A DNA stretch of 19,303 nt from JBEKZQ01 sp049509675 (GTDB lineage: Bacteria > Planctomycetota > Planctomycetia > Pirellulales > Thermoguttaceae): assembly GCA_049509675.1 (NCBI GenBank), contig JBEKZQ010000042.1, positions 1 through 19,303 of the forward strand. Direction: 5' to 3'. Every line of letters starts with the position of its first letter. Position 1 is the stretch's first letter. This document shows, piece by piece, positions 7,272 to 15,086 of this stretch. The notes under the pieces are model-generated. The model was not told the origin of the DNA. It saw nothing but the letters and a program-made list of their open reading frames with translations, and did no database searches. A program made the translations under genes and the position numbers.

Positions 7272-7519
7272 TAATGGATTTTTCGTAAATCGTGTACCGC
7301 GGACAAGTGCTCGTGTTGGCTGCCGCCGCATGCCCCAACGGCGTATCGTAAAAAGCCCGATGCGCAAGCGAGGTGCGAAGAACACGTTGCAGATCGGGCA
7401 ATGGCTGTTTCAGTCAAAGCTCACACTGCACAAGCAATGGCGAGGCCGCTGGCACGCGAGCGGCCGGCAAGAACGCCTGATGATCGGCGAAGCAATAACT
7501 GTCCTGTTCTCGAAAGTAG

Positions 7520-7564
7520 TCATCACGCTCCGCGTGATGAATTTCATCTCGCGGAGCGAGATGA
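7520..7564. repeat. Tandem double-hairpin repeat
   Basis: Two adjacent 9-bp perfect hairpins are separated by three bases. The first is TCATCACGC (7520-7528), loop TCC, GCGTGATGA (7532-7540). The second is TCATCTCGC (7544-7552), loop GGA, GCGAGATGA (7556-7564). The stems differ at one position and the loops are reverse complements, so the second unit reads as an inverted version of the first. It lies in the gene-free 7193-7671 interval downstream of the 413-residue gene. Confidence 0.85.
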
Positions 7565-7671
7565 GTACGATTGTCGCGACCGTTATTTATTCGCCGATCC
7601 TTATGGACACCTGCGTGGGCGAAGACCAAGGCGCGGAGGCAGGCAATCAAGTCCCGCGCGCGGCGGCCCGA

Positions 7672-8913
7672 TCACCGCTGGCCCAACACGTATTTATGCC
7701 ACTGCTTGGTAAGGTCCTTCTCGTCCCAGCCGTAAATCTTTTCGATGACCGCCAGCGGGTTCTTGTCTTCCCGCAACGCCAGGAGCAGTGCGGCGAACTT
7801 GTCCGGCTTGCCGGCCAGCAGGCCGACGAGAGTCCAGGCCTCGGCATAGTGCGGCAGGACCATGGTCGTGGTGTCCAATCGCAACAGTTGGGCCACGGGC
7901 GAAACCTGCCCCGCGGCGATTCGCTGCTGAACCAGATGGATCCAGGCCCGGCGGTCGGTGCCCAGATCGCGGCTCTCGTCGCGGTAGCTGGTGTTGAAGA
8001 GCATGACGGCGGGCGCCCCGGCCAGCACGCTTTCCATGCCGTTGGCGAAGCCGGTGGCCAGGGGATCAATCTGCTGCGGCTCGAGCTCGGCCAGTTGCGT
8101 CAGGTACATGTAGCCGATGCCCAAGGCGACGACCCGGTGTACCCACTCGGGCTGCTGTCGCTCCATGCACACCACGGCGAAGTTCTGCGAGTCGTATCCC
8201 ACGCCTTTCTGGATGCGGGCCTTCAGGTCGGCGAGGCCCCCGGGCGAGTTCGGCTGCTGGAAGCGATCGCCCATGGCGTCGAACATGGCGGCGATCCATT
8301 TCTCGTACTCATAGCGGCGGCGGAGCAGGATGACGTGGGCCGAACGCTTGTCCAGCCCGGAACGCACCGGCTCCTTGAACTTCGTCTCGAGGAACTTCTC
8401 CACCTTCTTGACGTCGGCCAGGAACGGGCCGCAATCTTCTTTGGCGGCCCATAGCGTCACGTGCTGCGCGGCGACGGGCGACACGTCGGCGCCGCTGGCG
8501 GCGGTGATCCTGGCGACCAGTCGAAGAACGCTTTCTCGCTGCGCGTCGCTGCTGGAAAGCCCCTGGCCGGCAATCACGGCGCCCGCCCTGGCGTCGCCCT
8601 GCGACGGCGCGGCGGCGGCATCCTTGAGCGCCGCGATCTGGTCGGGCGTGAAGCCCATGCGGCGGAGTTGGTTTTGCGCGGCGGCGGTCATGGGAAAAGC
8701 GACGCCGCGCTGTTGCGCGCCCGCCACGATCTCATCGAGGGCGACGTGCTCGCGACGCATGCGGACGATGTCCTTGACGGCCAACGGCCGGTCCTGGGCC
8801 GCTGCGGCCGGCGCTTTCGGGCCGGCCGCGTCCTGGGCCCATCCCGGCCATCCCGCGGCGAGAACCGCCACGATCCATCCAGTCCTTAACCAAGCGCTGC
8901 GGCCCGCGTGCAT
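7672..8913 (-). CDS. Exported protein with degenerate gluzincin-like (DUF1570-type) domain
   Basis: The product is 413 residues with a signal peptide (about 1-27, WAQ/D). Residues 47-98 (KDIVRMRREHVALDEIVAGAQQRG and following, ending MGFTPDQIAALKDA) look like the small helical repeat domain seen in planctomycete exported proteins. From about 165 the layout (VEKFLETKF, HVILLRRRYEYEKWIAAM, then DPLATGFANGMES at 283-295) follows peptidase-MA/DUF1570 proteins. Where an HExxH helix would be expected the sequence is VHRVVALGIGYMYL (258-271), and the downstream E-G-x-A position has lost Glu, so catalytic zinc binding appears lost. It is probably a periplasmic structural or binding protein; function unknown. 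The ATG at 8913 has AGGA 11 bases upstream. It follows the TPR gene across a repeat-filled gap. The gluzincin link is by pattern only. Confidence 0.65.
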   Translation of the reverse strand: MHAGRSAWLRTGWIVAVLAAGWPGWAQDAAGPKAPAAAAQDRPLAVKDIVRMRREHVALDEIVAGAQQRGVAFPMTAAAQNQLRRMGFTPDQIAALKDAAAAPSQGDARAGAVIAGQGLSSSDAQRESVLRLVARITAASGADVSPVAAQHVTLWAAKEDCGPFLADVKKVEKFLETKFKEPVRSGLDKRSAHVILLRRRYEYEKWIAAMFDAMGDRFQQPNSPGGLADLKARIQKGVGYDSQNFAVVCMERQQPEWVHRVVALGIGYMYLTQLAELEPQQIDPLATGFANGMESVLAGAPAVMLFNTSYRDESRDLGTDRRAWIHLVQQRIAAGQVSPVAQLLRLDTTTMVLPHYAEAWTLVGLLAGKPDKFAALLLALREDKNPLAVIEKIYGWDEKDLTKQWHKYVLGQR

Positions 8914-8960
8914 CGGTTGAGCATTCCTTCCTGCAGTCTTGCAAGGCGCCGATTCAAAGT

Positions 8961-8998
8961 CCCCCTCTCCCTCCGGGAGAGGGCCGGGGAGAGGGGAA
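8961..8998. repeat. CCCTCTCCC hairpin repeat, copy 2 (opposite orientation)
   Basis: CCCTCTCCC (8963-8971) and GGGAGAGGG (8975-8983) form the same 9-bp stem as copy 1, here with loop TCC, followed by CCGGGGAGAGGGG. Its flanks match copies 1 and 3 only when read on the minus strand, so it is inverted relative to them. Confidence 0.85.
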
Positions 8999-9044
8999 CG
9001 GAGATAAAACGTGGCTTCCTTAATTTCCCTGCGTCTCGAATCCC

Positions 9045-9082
9045 GCCCTCATCCCAACCCTCTCCCGAAGGGAGAGGGAGGA
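9045..9082. repeat. CCCTCTCCC hairpin repeat, copy 3
   Basis: CCCTCTCCC (9058-9066) and GGGAGAGGG (9070-9078) enclose loop GAA and are preceded by CCCTCATCCCAA. It ends about 10 bp from the stop of the TPR gene and faces copy 2, so the gap 8914-9091 consists largely of two inverted copies. Confidence 0.85.
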
Positions 9083-9091
9083 CCTGAATGC

Positions 9092-12000
9092 CTACGGCGC
9101 CGCCAGCGGAGAGGCGATGGTAGGATCGCGCAGATCCTCCAACATCTTCTTGTAGATTGGCCGCTCGGGCACGTCGATCAGCTTGAGCGTGAGCCCGGCG
9201 CTGTTGGCCTTTTCCATGGCCGCGGCGAACTCGGCCTTCCTGCCCGCCTGGTGGTAGGCCTTCGCCTGGTGGAACAATCGCAGCGGCGCAGCACCGTCGG
9301 CGATCGCTTCCGCGAGGTCGGCCAGGGCCTTGTCGGTTTGTCCCAGGGCGATATAGACGCAGGCGCGGGAATCGAGCATCGAGGGGATGGGGCCAACGAG
9401 ATCCATCGCCCGGTTGACCAGTCGCAGCGACTCGTCGAGCTTGATTTCGCGCTCCGCCAGCAAGAGGGCCAGATTGTTGTTGGCCTGCGGGTCATTGGCA
9501 TCCTGGGCCAGGACTTCACGATAGCAAGCCTCGGCCTTGTCGTACTCTTGCTCCGTGCTATACATCTCGGCGGCCACGACCACCAGCGCCGTGGGCCGGT
9601 TGAATTTTTGCAGGGCCTTCTGGACCACGGCCTCGGCCGCTTTGAGTTGCTGGGGAAGGGCCTTTTTGTCGTGGAACAAGAGTGAAATCGTCTGGGCCAG
9701 GTCCATGGGGTTGTTGACCAGTTCCCAGCAGCGATCGATCACCTCCAGCGCTTCCTTGATTCGCCCCTGGCGGCCGAAGAAGGCGGCCAGCACGAGCTCA
9801 TAGTTGGGATGTTCTTCCACATAAGAGCGGAAGTACTTCTCCGCCTGCCGCATCAGGCGAACCGCGTCGGCCTTCTGCTGCTGCGCGTCCAACCGGTCGG
9901 CGAACTGTTCCAGCACGCCGGCCACGTCAAGCACGCGCTGCGACCGCTCGTCGGAGTCCAGGTCCTTGCCGCCCTCAGCGTAGGCGCCGAGCAAGGCCAG
10001 GGCCCGGTCGATCTGCTTGCGGCGGATCATGATGTCGCTGCGCAAGCGGAGGGTGACGAAGGGGTCGGTGAACTGGCCTTCCAATTTGTTCAAATAGAGT
10101 TCCGCCTCGCCGAGCTCGTTGTGCTGGAGCAGGGCTTCCAGGTAGGCCACGCGGTGCCCGGCCGCGGCCGTCTTGGCAGCCACCACTTGCCGCATCTCGA
10201 CCAGATAATTGTCCCAGTCGCCGCGCCGCAGATACAACCTGGCGAGATCGAAGCGGTCGTCGACGGTGGCCCCCTCGGCGCTTGAGACCAGGCTCTTGAG
10301 AATCTCGATGACCTCGTCGCCCTTGGCCTGCCGTGGATCGGTCTCCAGGAGCTTCACCTTCACCCGGCGGTCCTGCGTGGTCGACGCGGCGGAAGTCAGG
10401 TTCTTGTCGATCAGGCGGATCGCCTGTTGCAAATTGGCGTAGCCGCGGCGCTCGACCAGAACCAGGGCCAAGGTGCGGCGAGCCCAAATGATCGTCGCGT
10501 CGTCAGCCTTGACGGTGTTGCCCAACAGCCGCCCGAGCAACGGCTCCGCGGCGGCCAGGCGGTTGTTGCGGACATAGAACTCGGCAAAACGGCGGAGGGT
10601 TCCCACGTCGTTGGGCGCGGCATCCAAGGCCTCCTTGTATTTCCCCTGCGCCTGCTCTTGATCGCCCATGGCCTCGTAGCATTGGGCCAGCGTGATCGCG
10701 ATCGTGCGCGCGGGCAGCCGCGACTGCGCCTGGGCAACCACTTCGCGGGCCTTTCCCATCTGGCCGGTGGTTGCCAGAAGCTGCACCAGCGCGATCCAGG
10801 TTTCCGGGATCTTCTCGTCCAAGGCCACGGCTTTGCGCAGATACTTTTCGGCGTCGGCATTGTTCTTGTCGGCCACCGTGGCCGCCTTGGCCTGCCGCGC
10901 GAGGAGCGCGTAGACCTGGCCCATCCACAAGTTCTTGGCCGGGTTCGCCGCATCTTCGTGGACTTCCTTTTCCATGGCTTCGCGGGCCTTGTCCATCTCC
11001 CCGCGCTGCAGGTACATCTCGACTTTCCCCTGCAGGAGCCCCTCGGTCATGGGCATTTGGTTGTCGACCATGCTCTGGAGGAGCTTCATGGCTTCGTCGA
11101 AGCGCTGCCGCTTGTACAACAATTCCAACGAGCGCATGGCGGCGGCCGAATTCCGCTCGCCCATTTTCAACGCCTCCAGATAGTTCTCCAGTGCCGCGTC
11201 CGGGTTCCCCTGTTGCTCGTACAGGCTGCCGGCAATCAGCGGCAGACGCGACCAGGTGGGACGCTCGGCGCGGGCCAGGGCGATCTGCCGCTGGGCCTCG
11301 GCCAGCGATTCTTTGGCCGCCTCCGGGCCGAGTCGCTTGGCGTGCATATTCAATTGCTGGGCCTTGCAGTATCGCCAGATCGGGCTTTGCCCGGCGATGG
11401 CCGCGATCTCCGTCATCAAACTCGTCATCTTCTTGTCGTCGTTGGCGCGGAGGGCCAGGTCGAACAACGATAACCGCAACGGCAAATCGTTCGGTTGCTC
11501 CCGGGCCAGCCGGTCGCCGAGCGCGGCGGCCTGTTCGTCTTCCGCCGCCTGCATCGCCAGGCTCATCAGTCCATTCCACAGCCGCTGCCGCTCGATCCTG
11601 GAAAAGTCGCTGATGTTCTCGCCCAATTGTTTCAGGGAAGTGCCGCTCTTGTCGCGGCTGCGAACGAGGTATTCGCCGCGGGCCAGGCGGAGGATGACCT
11701 TGTCGCCGCCCTTGGCATCGGCCGTGTCGAGGTACTTCCTGGCTTGCTCATATTTCTCCTGCCGTTCGGCGAGGGTGGCCAGCGCCCGCCACAGTTCCGC
11801 CTTGTTCGGCTGGCTCTCGCACTGCTGCAAGAGCCACTTCTCGGCCTCGGCCGCGTGATCCTCGGCCACCATCACCTCGACATTCAGCAGGACCACCTGC
11901 GCGGAGTCGGGTTCCGCCTCGGCCGCTTCTTGCAGGGCCTCTTTCGCTTCCGTCCAATCGCGCTTTCCGGGCAGGCGCAGATTATTGAGGACCAGGGCGC

Positions 12001-13414
12001 GGGCCAGCGGCAGCCAGCCGCCCGGGGGCATCCGCCCGTTGACTTGCAGATAGCGGTATTCGTTGGCGGCCAGGTCGTAGTGGCCGGCGTTCATCAGGGC
12101 GTCGGCGATTGCCACCCGCGGCGGCAGGTAGAAAGGATCGACCCGCAGCGCGTCGCGATAGAATCGCTGGGCCTGATCCGTGTTGCCTTGCCTCATGTGG
12201 CACTCTCCCATCCAGAACTCGGCCTGTTTCAGCAAACCGGGGAGGTCGTTGAGACTGGGACACACGTCTTGAAAACCTTTGAATGCCTGCACCCAGCGCT
12301 CGCCGATGAAGTGCAGCCGCGCCTCCAGGTACTGAATCAAGTAGGGGGGATAATTCGCGCTGCGCAGCGCCTCGATGGTCTTTTTCGCCTCCCCGGCATC
12401 GTGCGCGTCGATCAGCAGATTGGCCATGCTCCAAAGGATCTGTGGATGCGCGTTGGTGGCTGCCAACCCGCGCCGCAACACGGCCACCGCTTCCTCCCGC
12501 TGGCCGGCTTTCAACTCGACTTCGTTCAGCAGGATGTACATCGATGCGTCGTTCTTGTACAACTGGACGCCCCGCATGGCGTACTTTCTTGCCGCTTCGT
12601 ACTGCTTCTTCTCCAAGGCGCATTGTGCCGCCAAACGCAGCGCGTAACGGTCGTCGGGCAGCAGCTTGAGCGCCTGCTCGGCTTCGTTGATGGCGATATC
12701 CAGGGTCTTCGCGTCCAGCGAACTGACGCTGAACAGATAGATGCCATGGTACAGACGAGCCCGGGCCGATTTCGGGTTCGTCTCCACCATCGTGTTCATC
12801 CACTGGTCCGCCTCTTTCTCGCGGTGCATCCGCTGCCGCAACACGGCCGCCAGGTGCGCGTAGGTGTCCAATTGGCCGGGTGCAAGCTTGATCGCCTTTT
12901 TGAAGGAAAGTTCGGCTTCGCCGTCCTGGCTCAGGCCCATCTGGCAGGTCCCCAGCAAGTCCCACAAGACGGGGTCCGTGCAATGATCGAGATCTTTCTC
13001 GTCGTTGTCTTTCATCAGGCCTTGCAGGTGCTCCTTGGCGTCCGAATACCGGCGCATGGTAATGGCCACGTCCACCAATCGGCGGCGAACCTTGGCCCGC
13101 TCCGGGTCGCGTCGCAGCACCTCTTCCAGAAGCTGGTACGCGCCGGAATTGCGCCGCGACTCCTGCGCCACGTCTGCCAGCAACATGCCCAACTTTTCCA
13201 GCGCATCGGTATCAGCGGGGACCATGTTCACGTACAACTGGTAGTACTTCAGTGCCTCGTCCAGGCGATTCGCCTCTTTGGCCACTTCCGCCTGCCTCAG
13301 AAAGACTGATGCGTTGCGACGCACTTGGAAGGCGTGCAGCAGATAGACGCCAAAACAGAAGCCCAGGACCCCCACCGTAAGCAGGATCAGGAATCGGACA
13401 TTCAAAGTTCGCAT
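9092..13414 (-). CDS. Very large membrane-anchored tetratricopeptide-repeat protein
   Basis: The product is 1440 residues from ATG 13414; a TTG two codons upstream is possible but less likely. A single N-terminal membrane helix (about 8-29, LILLTVGVLGFCFGVYLLHA) is followed by RRNA and then continuous helical TPR units to the C-terminus. Examples are ANRLDEALKYYQLYVNMVPAD near the start and YDKAEACYREVLAQDANDPQ and TDKALADLAEAIADGA near the end. The protein is probably tethered in the inner membrane with the solenoid in the periplasm, acting as an assembly scaffold. In size and plan it recalls PrsT-like TPR proteins of exopolysaccharide/exosortase loci, but no exosortase is present, so this is only an analogy. 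A DUF218 gene ends 116 bp upstream and the gap carries its own promoter and hairpin leader. No enzymatic motif was seen. Confidence 0.92.
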   Translation of the reverse strand: MRTLNVRFLILLTVGVLGFCFGVYLLHAFQVRRNASVFLRQAEVAKEANRLDEALKYYQLYVNMVPADTDALEKLGMLLADVAQESRRNSGAYQLLEEVLRRDPERAKVRRRLVDVAITMRRYSDAKEHLQGLMKDNDEKDLDHCTDPVLWDLLGTCQMGLSQDGEAELSFKKAIKLAPGQLDTYAHLAAVLRQRMHREKEADQWMNTMVETNPKSARARLYHGIYLFSVSSLDAKTLDIAINEAEQALKLLPDDRYALRLAAQCALEKKQYEAARKYAMRGVQLYKNDASMYILLNEVELKAGQREEAVAVLRRGLAATNAHPQILWSMANLLIDAHDAGEAKKTIEALRSANYPPYLIQYLEARLHFIGERWVQAFKGFQDVCPSLNDLPGLLKQAEFWMGECHMRQGNTDQAQRFYRDALRVDPFYLPPRVAIADALMNAGHYDLAANEYRYLQVNGRMPPGGWLPLARALVLNNLRLPGKRDWTEAKEALQEAAEAEPDSAQVVLLNVEVMVAEDHAAEAEKWLLQQCESQPNKAELWRALATLAERQEKYEQARKYLDTADAKGGDKVILRLARGEYLVRSRDKSGTSLKQLGENISDFSRIERQRLWNGLMSLAMQAAEDEQAAALGDRLAREQPNDLPLRLSLFDLALRANDDKKMTSLMTEIAAIAGQSPIWRYCKAQQLNMHAKRLGPEAAKESLAEAQRQIALARAERPTWSRLPLIAGSLYEQQGNPDAALENYLEALKMGERNSAAAMRSLELLYKRQRFDEAMKLLQSMVDNQMPMTEGLLQGKVEMYLQRGEMDKAREAMEKEVHEDAANPAKNLWMGQVYALLARQAKAATVADKNNADAEKYLRKAVALDEKIPETWIALVQLLATTGQMGKAREVVAQAQSRLPARTIAITLAQCYEAMGDQEQAQGKYKEALDAAPNDVGTLRRFAEFYVRNNRLAAAEPLLGRLLGNTVKADDATIIWARRTLALVLVERRGYANLQQAIRLIDKNLTSAASTTQDRRVKVKLLETDPRQAKGDEVIEILKSLVSSAEGATVDDRFDLARLYLRRGDWDNYLVEMRQVVAAKTAAAGHRVAYLEALLQHNELGEAELYLNKLEGQFTDPFVTLRLRSDIMIRRKQIDRALALLGAYAEGGKDLDSDERSQRVLDVAGVLEQFADRLDAQQQKADAVRLMRQAEKYFRSYVEEHPNYELVLAAFFGRQGRIKEALEVIDRCWELVNNPMDLAQTISLLFHDKKALPQQLKAAEAVVQKALQKFNRPTALVVVAAEMYSTEQEYDKAEACYREVLAQDANDPQANNNLALLLAEREIKLDESLRLVNRAMDLVGPIPSMLDSRACVYIALGQTDKALADLAEAIADGAAPLRLFHQAKAYHQAGRKAEFAAAMEKANSAGLTLKLIDVPERPIYKKMLEDLRDPTIASPLAAP

Positions 13415-13442
13415 ACACAAGTCTCGCGCGTGGAAACTATCA

Positions 13443-13509
13443 AGGACCGGCGAAGGAATACCTGTCGTACTCGCGAAGGGGACCCCCCACTTATCGTTTC
13501 GCCGGTCCT
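13443..13509 (-). promoter_or_regulatory. Hairpin leader of the TPR gene
   Basis: AGGACCGGCGAA (13443-13454) and TTCGCCGGTCCT (13498-13509) are a perfect 12-bp inverted repeat enclosing 43 bp that contains a smaller GGGG/CCCC hairpin. The outer arm starts almost at the predicted start site (about 13511), so most of the roughly 97-base leader would be folded. It could instead be a terminator for the DUF218 pair upstream; no T run supports that. Confidence 0.6.
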
Positions 13510-13517
13510 AAGTATCG

Positions 13518-13526
13518 ATTATATCA
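13518..13526 (-). promoter_or_regulatory. Extended -10 promoter of the TPR gene
   Basis: On the minus strand this reads TGATATAAT, a perfect TATAAT (13523-13518) with the upstream TGn of extended -10 promoters. No matching -35 box is found at 16-18 bp. Expected transcription start is near 13511, leftward. Confidence 0.5.
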
Positions 13527-13530
13527 TCAG

Positions 13531-14298
13531 TCACGGCAAGGAGACGCTTTTTCCGCTTTCGGCGGTGGGACCGACTGCTGCCTCGGTCCGATTAGACCAT
13601 CTTGCCACTCTACAGTGGAATAGGAGTTTCATAAAAAGTAGTAATGCTGCCCCGCATACCACTGCATAACCCGTCCAGCCATACCGTAAGTGGTAAAGTC
13701 CCAGCTTCAAGTATTCGCTACTGACGGCGGTAAAACCGGCGTCGGTCTGCCACCAGCGTTGGTTCTGGAACAGATCGGTTGGGGCGGACACCACCGACAA
13801 CTGCTCCGCCCGTATCCCCAGAACGCGGCGGAACACCCACCGCGCCCGACGAGTGTGGTAGCCATCGGTTACCAGGAGCACTCGGGTGGAGGGGCCATGT
13901 TCGAGATACGCAGCTAAAGCCCGGGCTTCATCGAAAGTGCTCTCGGCCTGACCGTCCAAGAGAACGATCTGCCGGGGGTTCAGGCCGCAATACTGCATGA
14001 CGCGTCCATTGAGTTCCCCGTCGGACAATACGACCCCGGCGGCCACCTGGGGCGAATCGAGCGTGTTGGCCAAGAGGACCTGCCGGGCCCAGCCGCCTCG
14101 GACCAGGGCCGCGGCGACAAACGGACGGGTGTTCTCTCCGCCGTTCAGCAGCATTACCACGTCGGCCGGCTGCGGCGATCGGCCCACGTCAAGCCAGTCG
14201 GCAAGCGGCGGCAGTAGCACCCCCCTCGCCAACCACGTTGCGAGCAAGCCCCCGACCAGTACGGCGCCCGCCGACCATCGCCATCGTCGACGCGTCAT
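13531..14298 (-). CDS. YdcF/SanA-like (DUF218) membrane protein
   Basis: The product is 255 residues from ATG 14298. An N-terminal membrane helix (about 9-30) precedes a DUF218 domain: PADVVMLLNGGENTRPFVAAALVRGG (44-69), AESTFDEARALAAYL (118-132) and VLLVTDGYHTRRARWVFRR (140-158). These match the family's D-x-hhhLGGG, (N/S)T-x-E-A and VTS-x-YH-x-xRA motifs. A second hydrophobic helix lies at about 211-228. SanA/YdcF/ElyC proteins of this fold act in envelope integrity and peptidoglycan or lipid-carrier metabolism, but biochemical activities are poorly known. The ATG overlaps the stop of the upstream gene as ATGA, so the two are translationally coupled; an in-frame start at 14355 would lie inside that gene and is rejected. 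WWQT at 182-185 recurs in the upstream neighbour as WWET. Confidence 0.85.
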   Translation of the reverse strand: MTRRRWRWSAGAVLVGGLLATWLARGVLLPPLADWLDVGRSPQPADVVMLLNGGENTRPFVAAALVRGGWARQVLLANTLDSPQVAAGVVLSDGELNGRVMQYCGLNPRQIVLLDGQAESTFDEARALAAYLEHGPSTRVLLVTDGYHTRRARWVFRRVLGIRAEQLSVVSAPTDLFQNQRWWQTDAGFTAVSSEYLKLGLYHLRYGWTGYAVVCGAALLLFMKLLFHCRVARWSNRTEAAVGPTAESGKSVSLP

Positions 14299-15008
14299 CG
14301 CGGGGCCTCGCCGATCGTCTGACGGACAAGCCGCTGGTACTCCGCCGTGCTCCACTGCGGCTGTTCCGGGCGGGCGCGTTCGGATGTGAGAAACAACAGG
14401 TCCAGCCAGTCCAATACCACGGTCTTCACGCCCTCATGGGTTTCCCACCAATTGGTCGTGGTGATGCGCTCGTCGCTACAGTCGACAACGTGGACGCGGC
14501 TCGCTTGGGCCGGATCAAGGGCCGCGTCGAGAAGGCGACGCATGGTCCGACCCCCAAACCGAGGGCAGGCCAGGATGACTTCCGCCCCAGGCTCTTTCTG
14601 CAGCCAACTGCCCAATTGGCAAACCTCTCCCCAGCGGTTTCGGGCCTCGCCGGCGATAAGCTGCACGGCCGAGTCGGGTACGCCGCGACGGTGCAACTCG
14701 CGGCGGACGAGTTGCTCGAACGGACGGGCAATGCCGAGTTCGACCACGCGCTTGGGGCGCGGCTCGATCACGAGGATCTGTCGCGACGGCGACCCCCGGT
14801 AGAACGCGGCCGCATCGTCCAGGCTGCAGTCGCCCGAGACGCCGGTCTCCGCAGCGTGAAGGCAGAAGTACTGGCAGTCAGCCTGGCGCTCGTTGACCGT
14901 CAGTCCGCGCGCTAACCTGGCCAACCATAGGCCGCGGCCGAACCACAAACCCAGCGCCAGCGCGAAGGCGACAAACCAGCGAATCGTTCTGGACGATGGA
15001 GCTTTCAA
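14295..15008 (-). CDS. Divergent DUF218/YdcF-like protein, first of a coupled pair
   Basis: The product is 237 residues with an N-terminal membrane helix (about 10-30) and an extracytoplasmic domain. The plan parallels the downstream DUF218 protein: a variable start QILVIEPRPKRVVELG (77-92), a middle GEARNRWGEVCQLGSWL (120-136), VILACPRFGGRTMRRLLDAAL (144-164) in place of the VTDGYHTRRARWVFRRVL segment, then RVHVVDCSDE and WWETHEGVKTVVLDWLDLLF (187-206) in place of the WWQT and EYLKLGLYHL segment. It has lost the GGG and YH residues, so it may be inactive or have another ligand. No ATG or GTG fits the N-terminus; TTG at 15008 is the best start, with no clear ribosome site. Its stop overlaps the next ATG by four bases. 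Confidence 0.68.
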   Translation of the reverse strand: MKAPSSRTIRWFVAFALALGLWFGRGLWLARLARGLTVNERQADCQYFCLHAAETGVSGDCSLDDAAAFYRGSPSRQILVIEPRPKRVVELGIARPFEQLVRRELHRRGVPDSAVQLIAGEARNRWGEVCQLGSWLQKEPGAEVILACPRFGGRTMRRLLDAALDPAQASRVHVVDCSDERITTTNWWETHEGVKTVVLDWLDLLFLTSERARPEQPQWSTAEYQRLVRQTIGEAPR

Positions 15009-15058
15009 TGAAAAACCGGTGCGGATATGCCGCGATTGTTCAAGCCCGACGCCATGCC

Positions 15059-15072
15059 GGGGGGCACCCCCC
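15059..15072. other. G6/C6 palindrome between the permease and the DUF218 pair
   Basis: GGGGGG (15059-15064) and CCCCCC (15067-15072) are separated by CA, and CTAGTCTAG follows. It lies 15 bp beyond the permease stop in the direction of transcription and could form a short GC hairpin, but lacks a T run. Confidence 0.4.
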
Positions 15073-15086
15073 TCTAGTCTAGCTCA

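Noticed and set aside
6793..8454. 553-codon plus-strand open frame
   Set aside because: It runs through repeats and antisense to the signal-peptide-bearing genes at 6836-7192 and 7672-8913; low-complexity translation without domains.
11495..13309. 604-codon open frame on the plus strand inside the TPR gene
   Set aside because: It is antisense to an unmistakable TPR coding sequence. The translation is Gln/His/Arg/Val-rich without domains, typical of the mirror frame of GC-rich genes.
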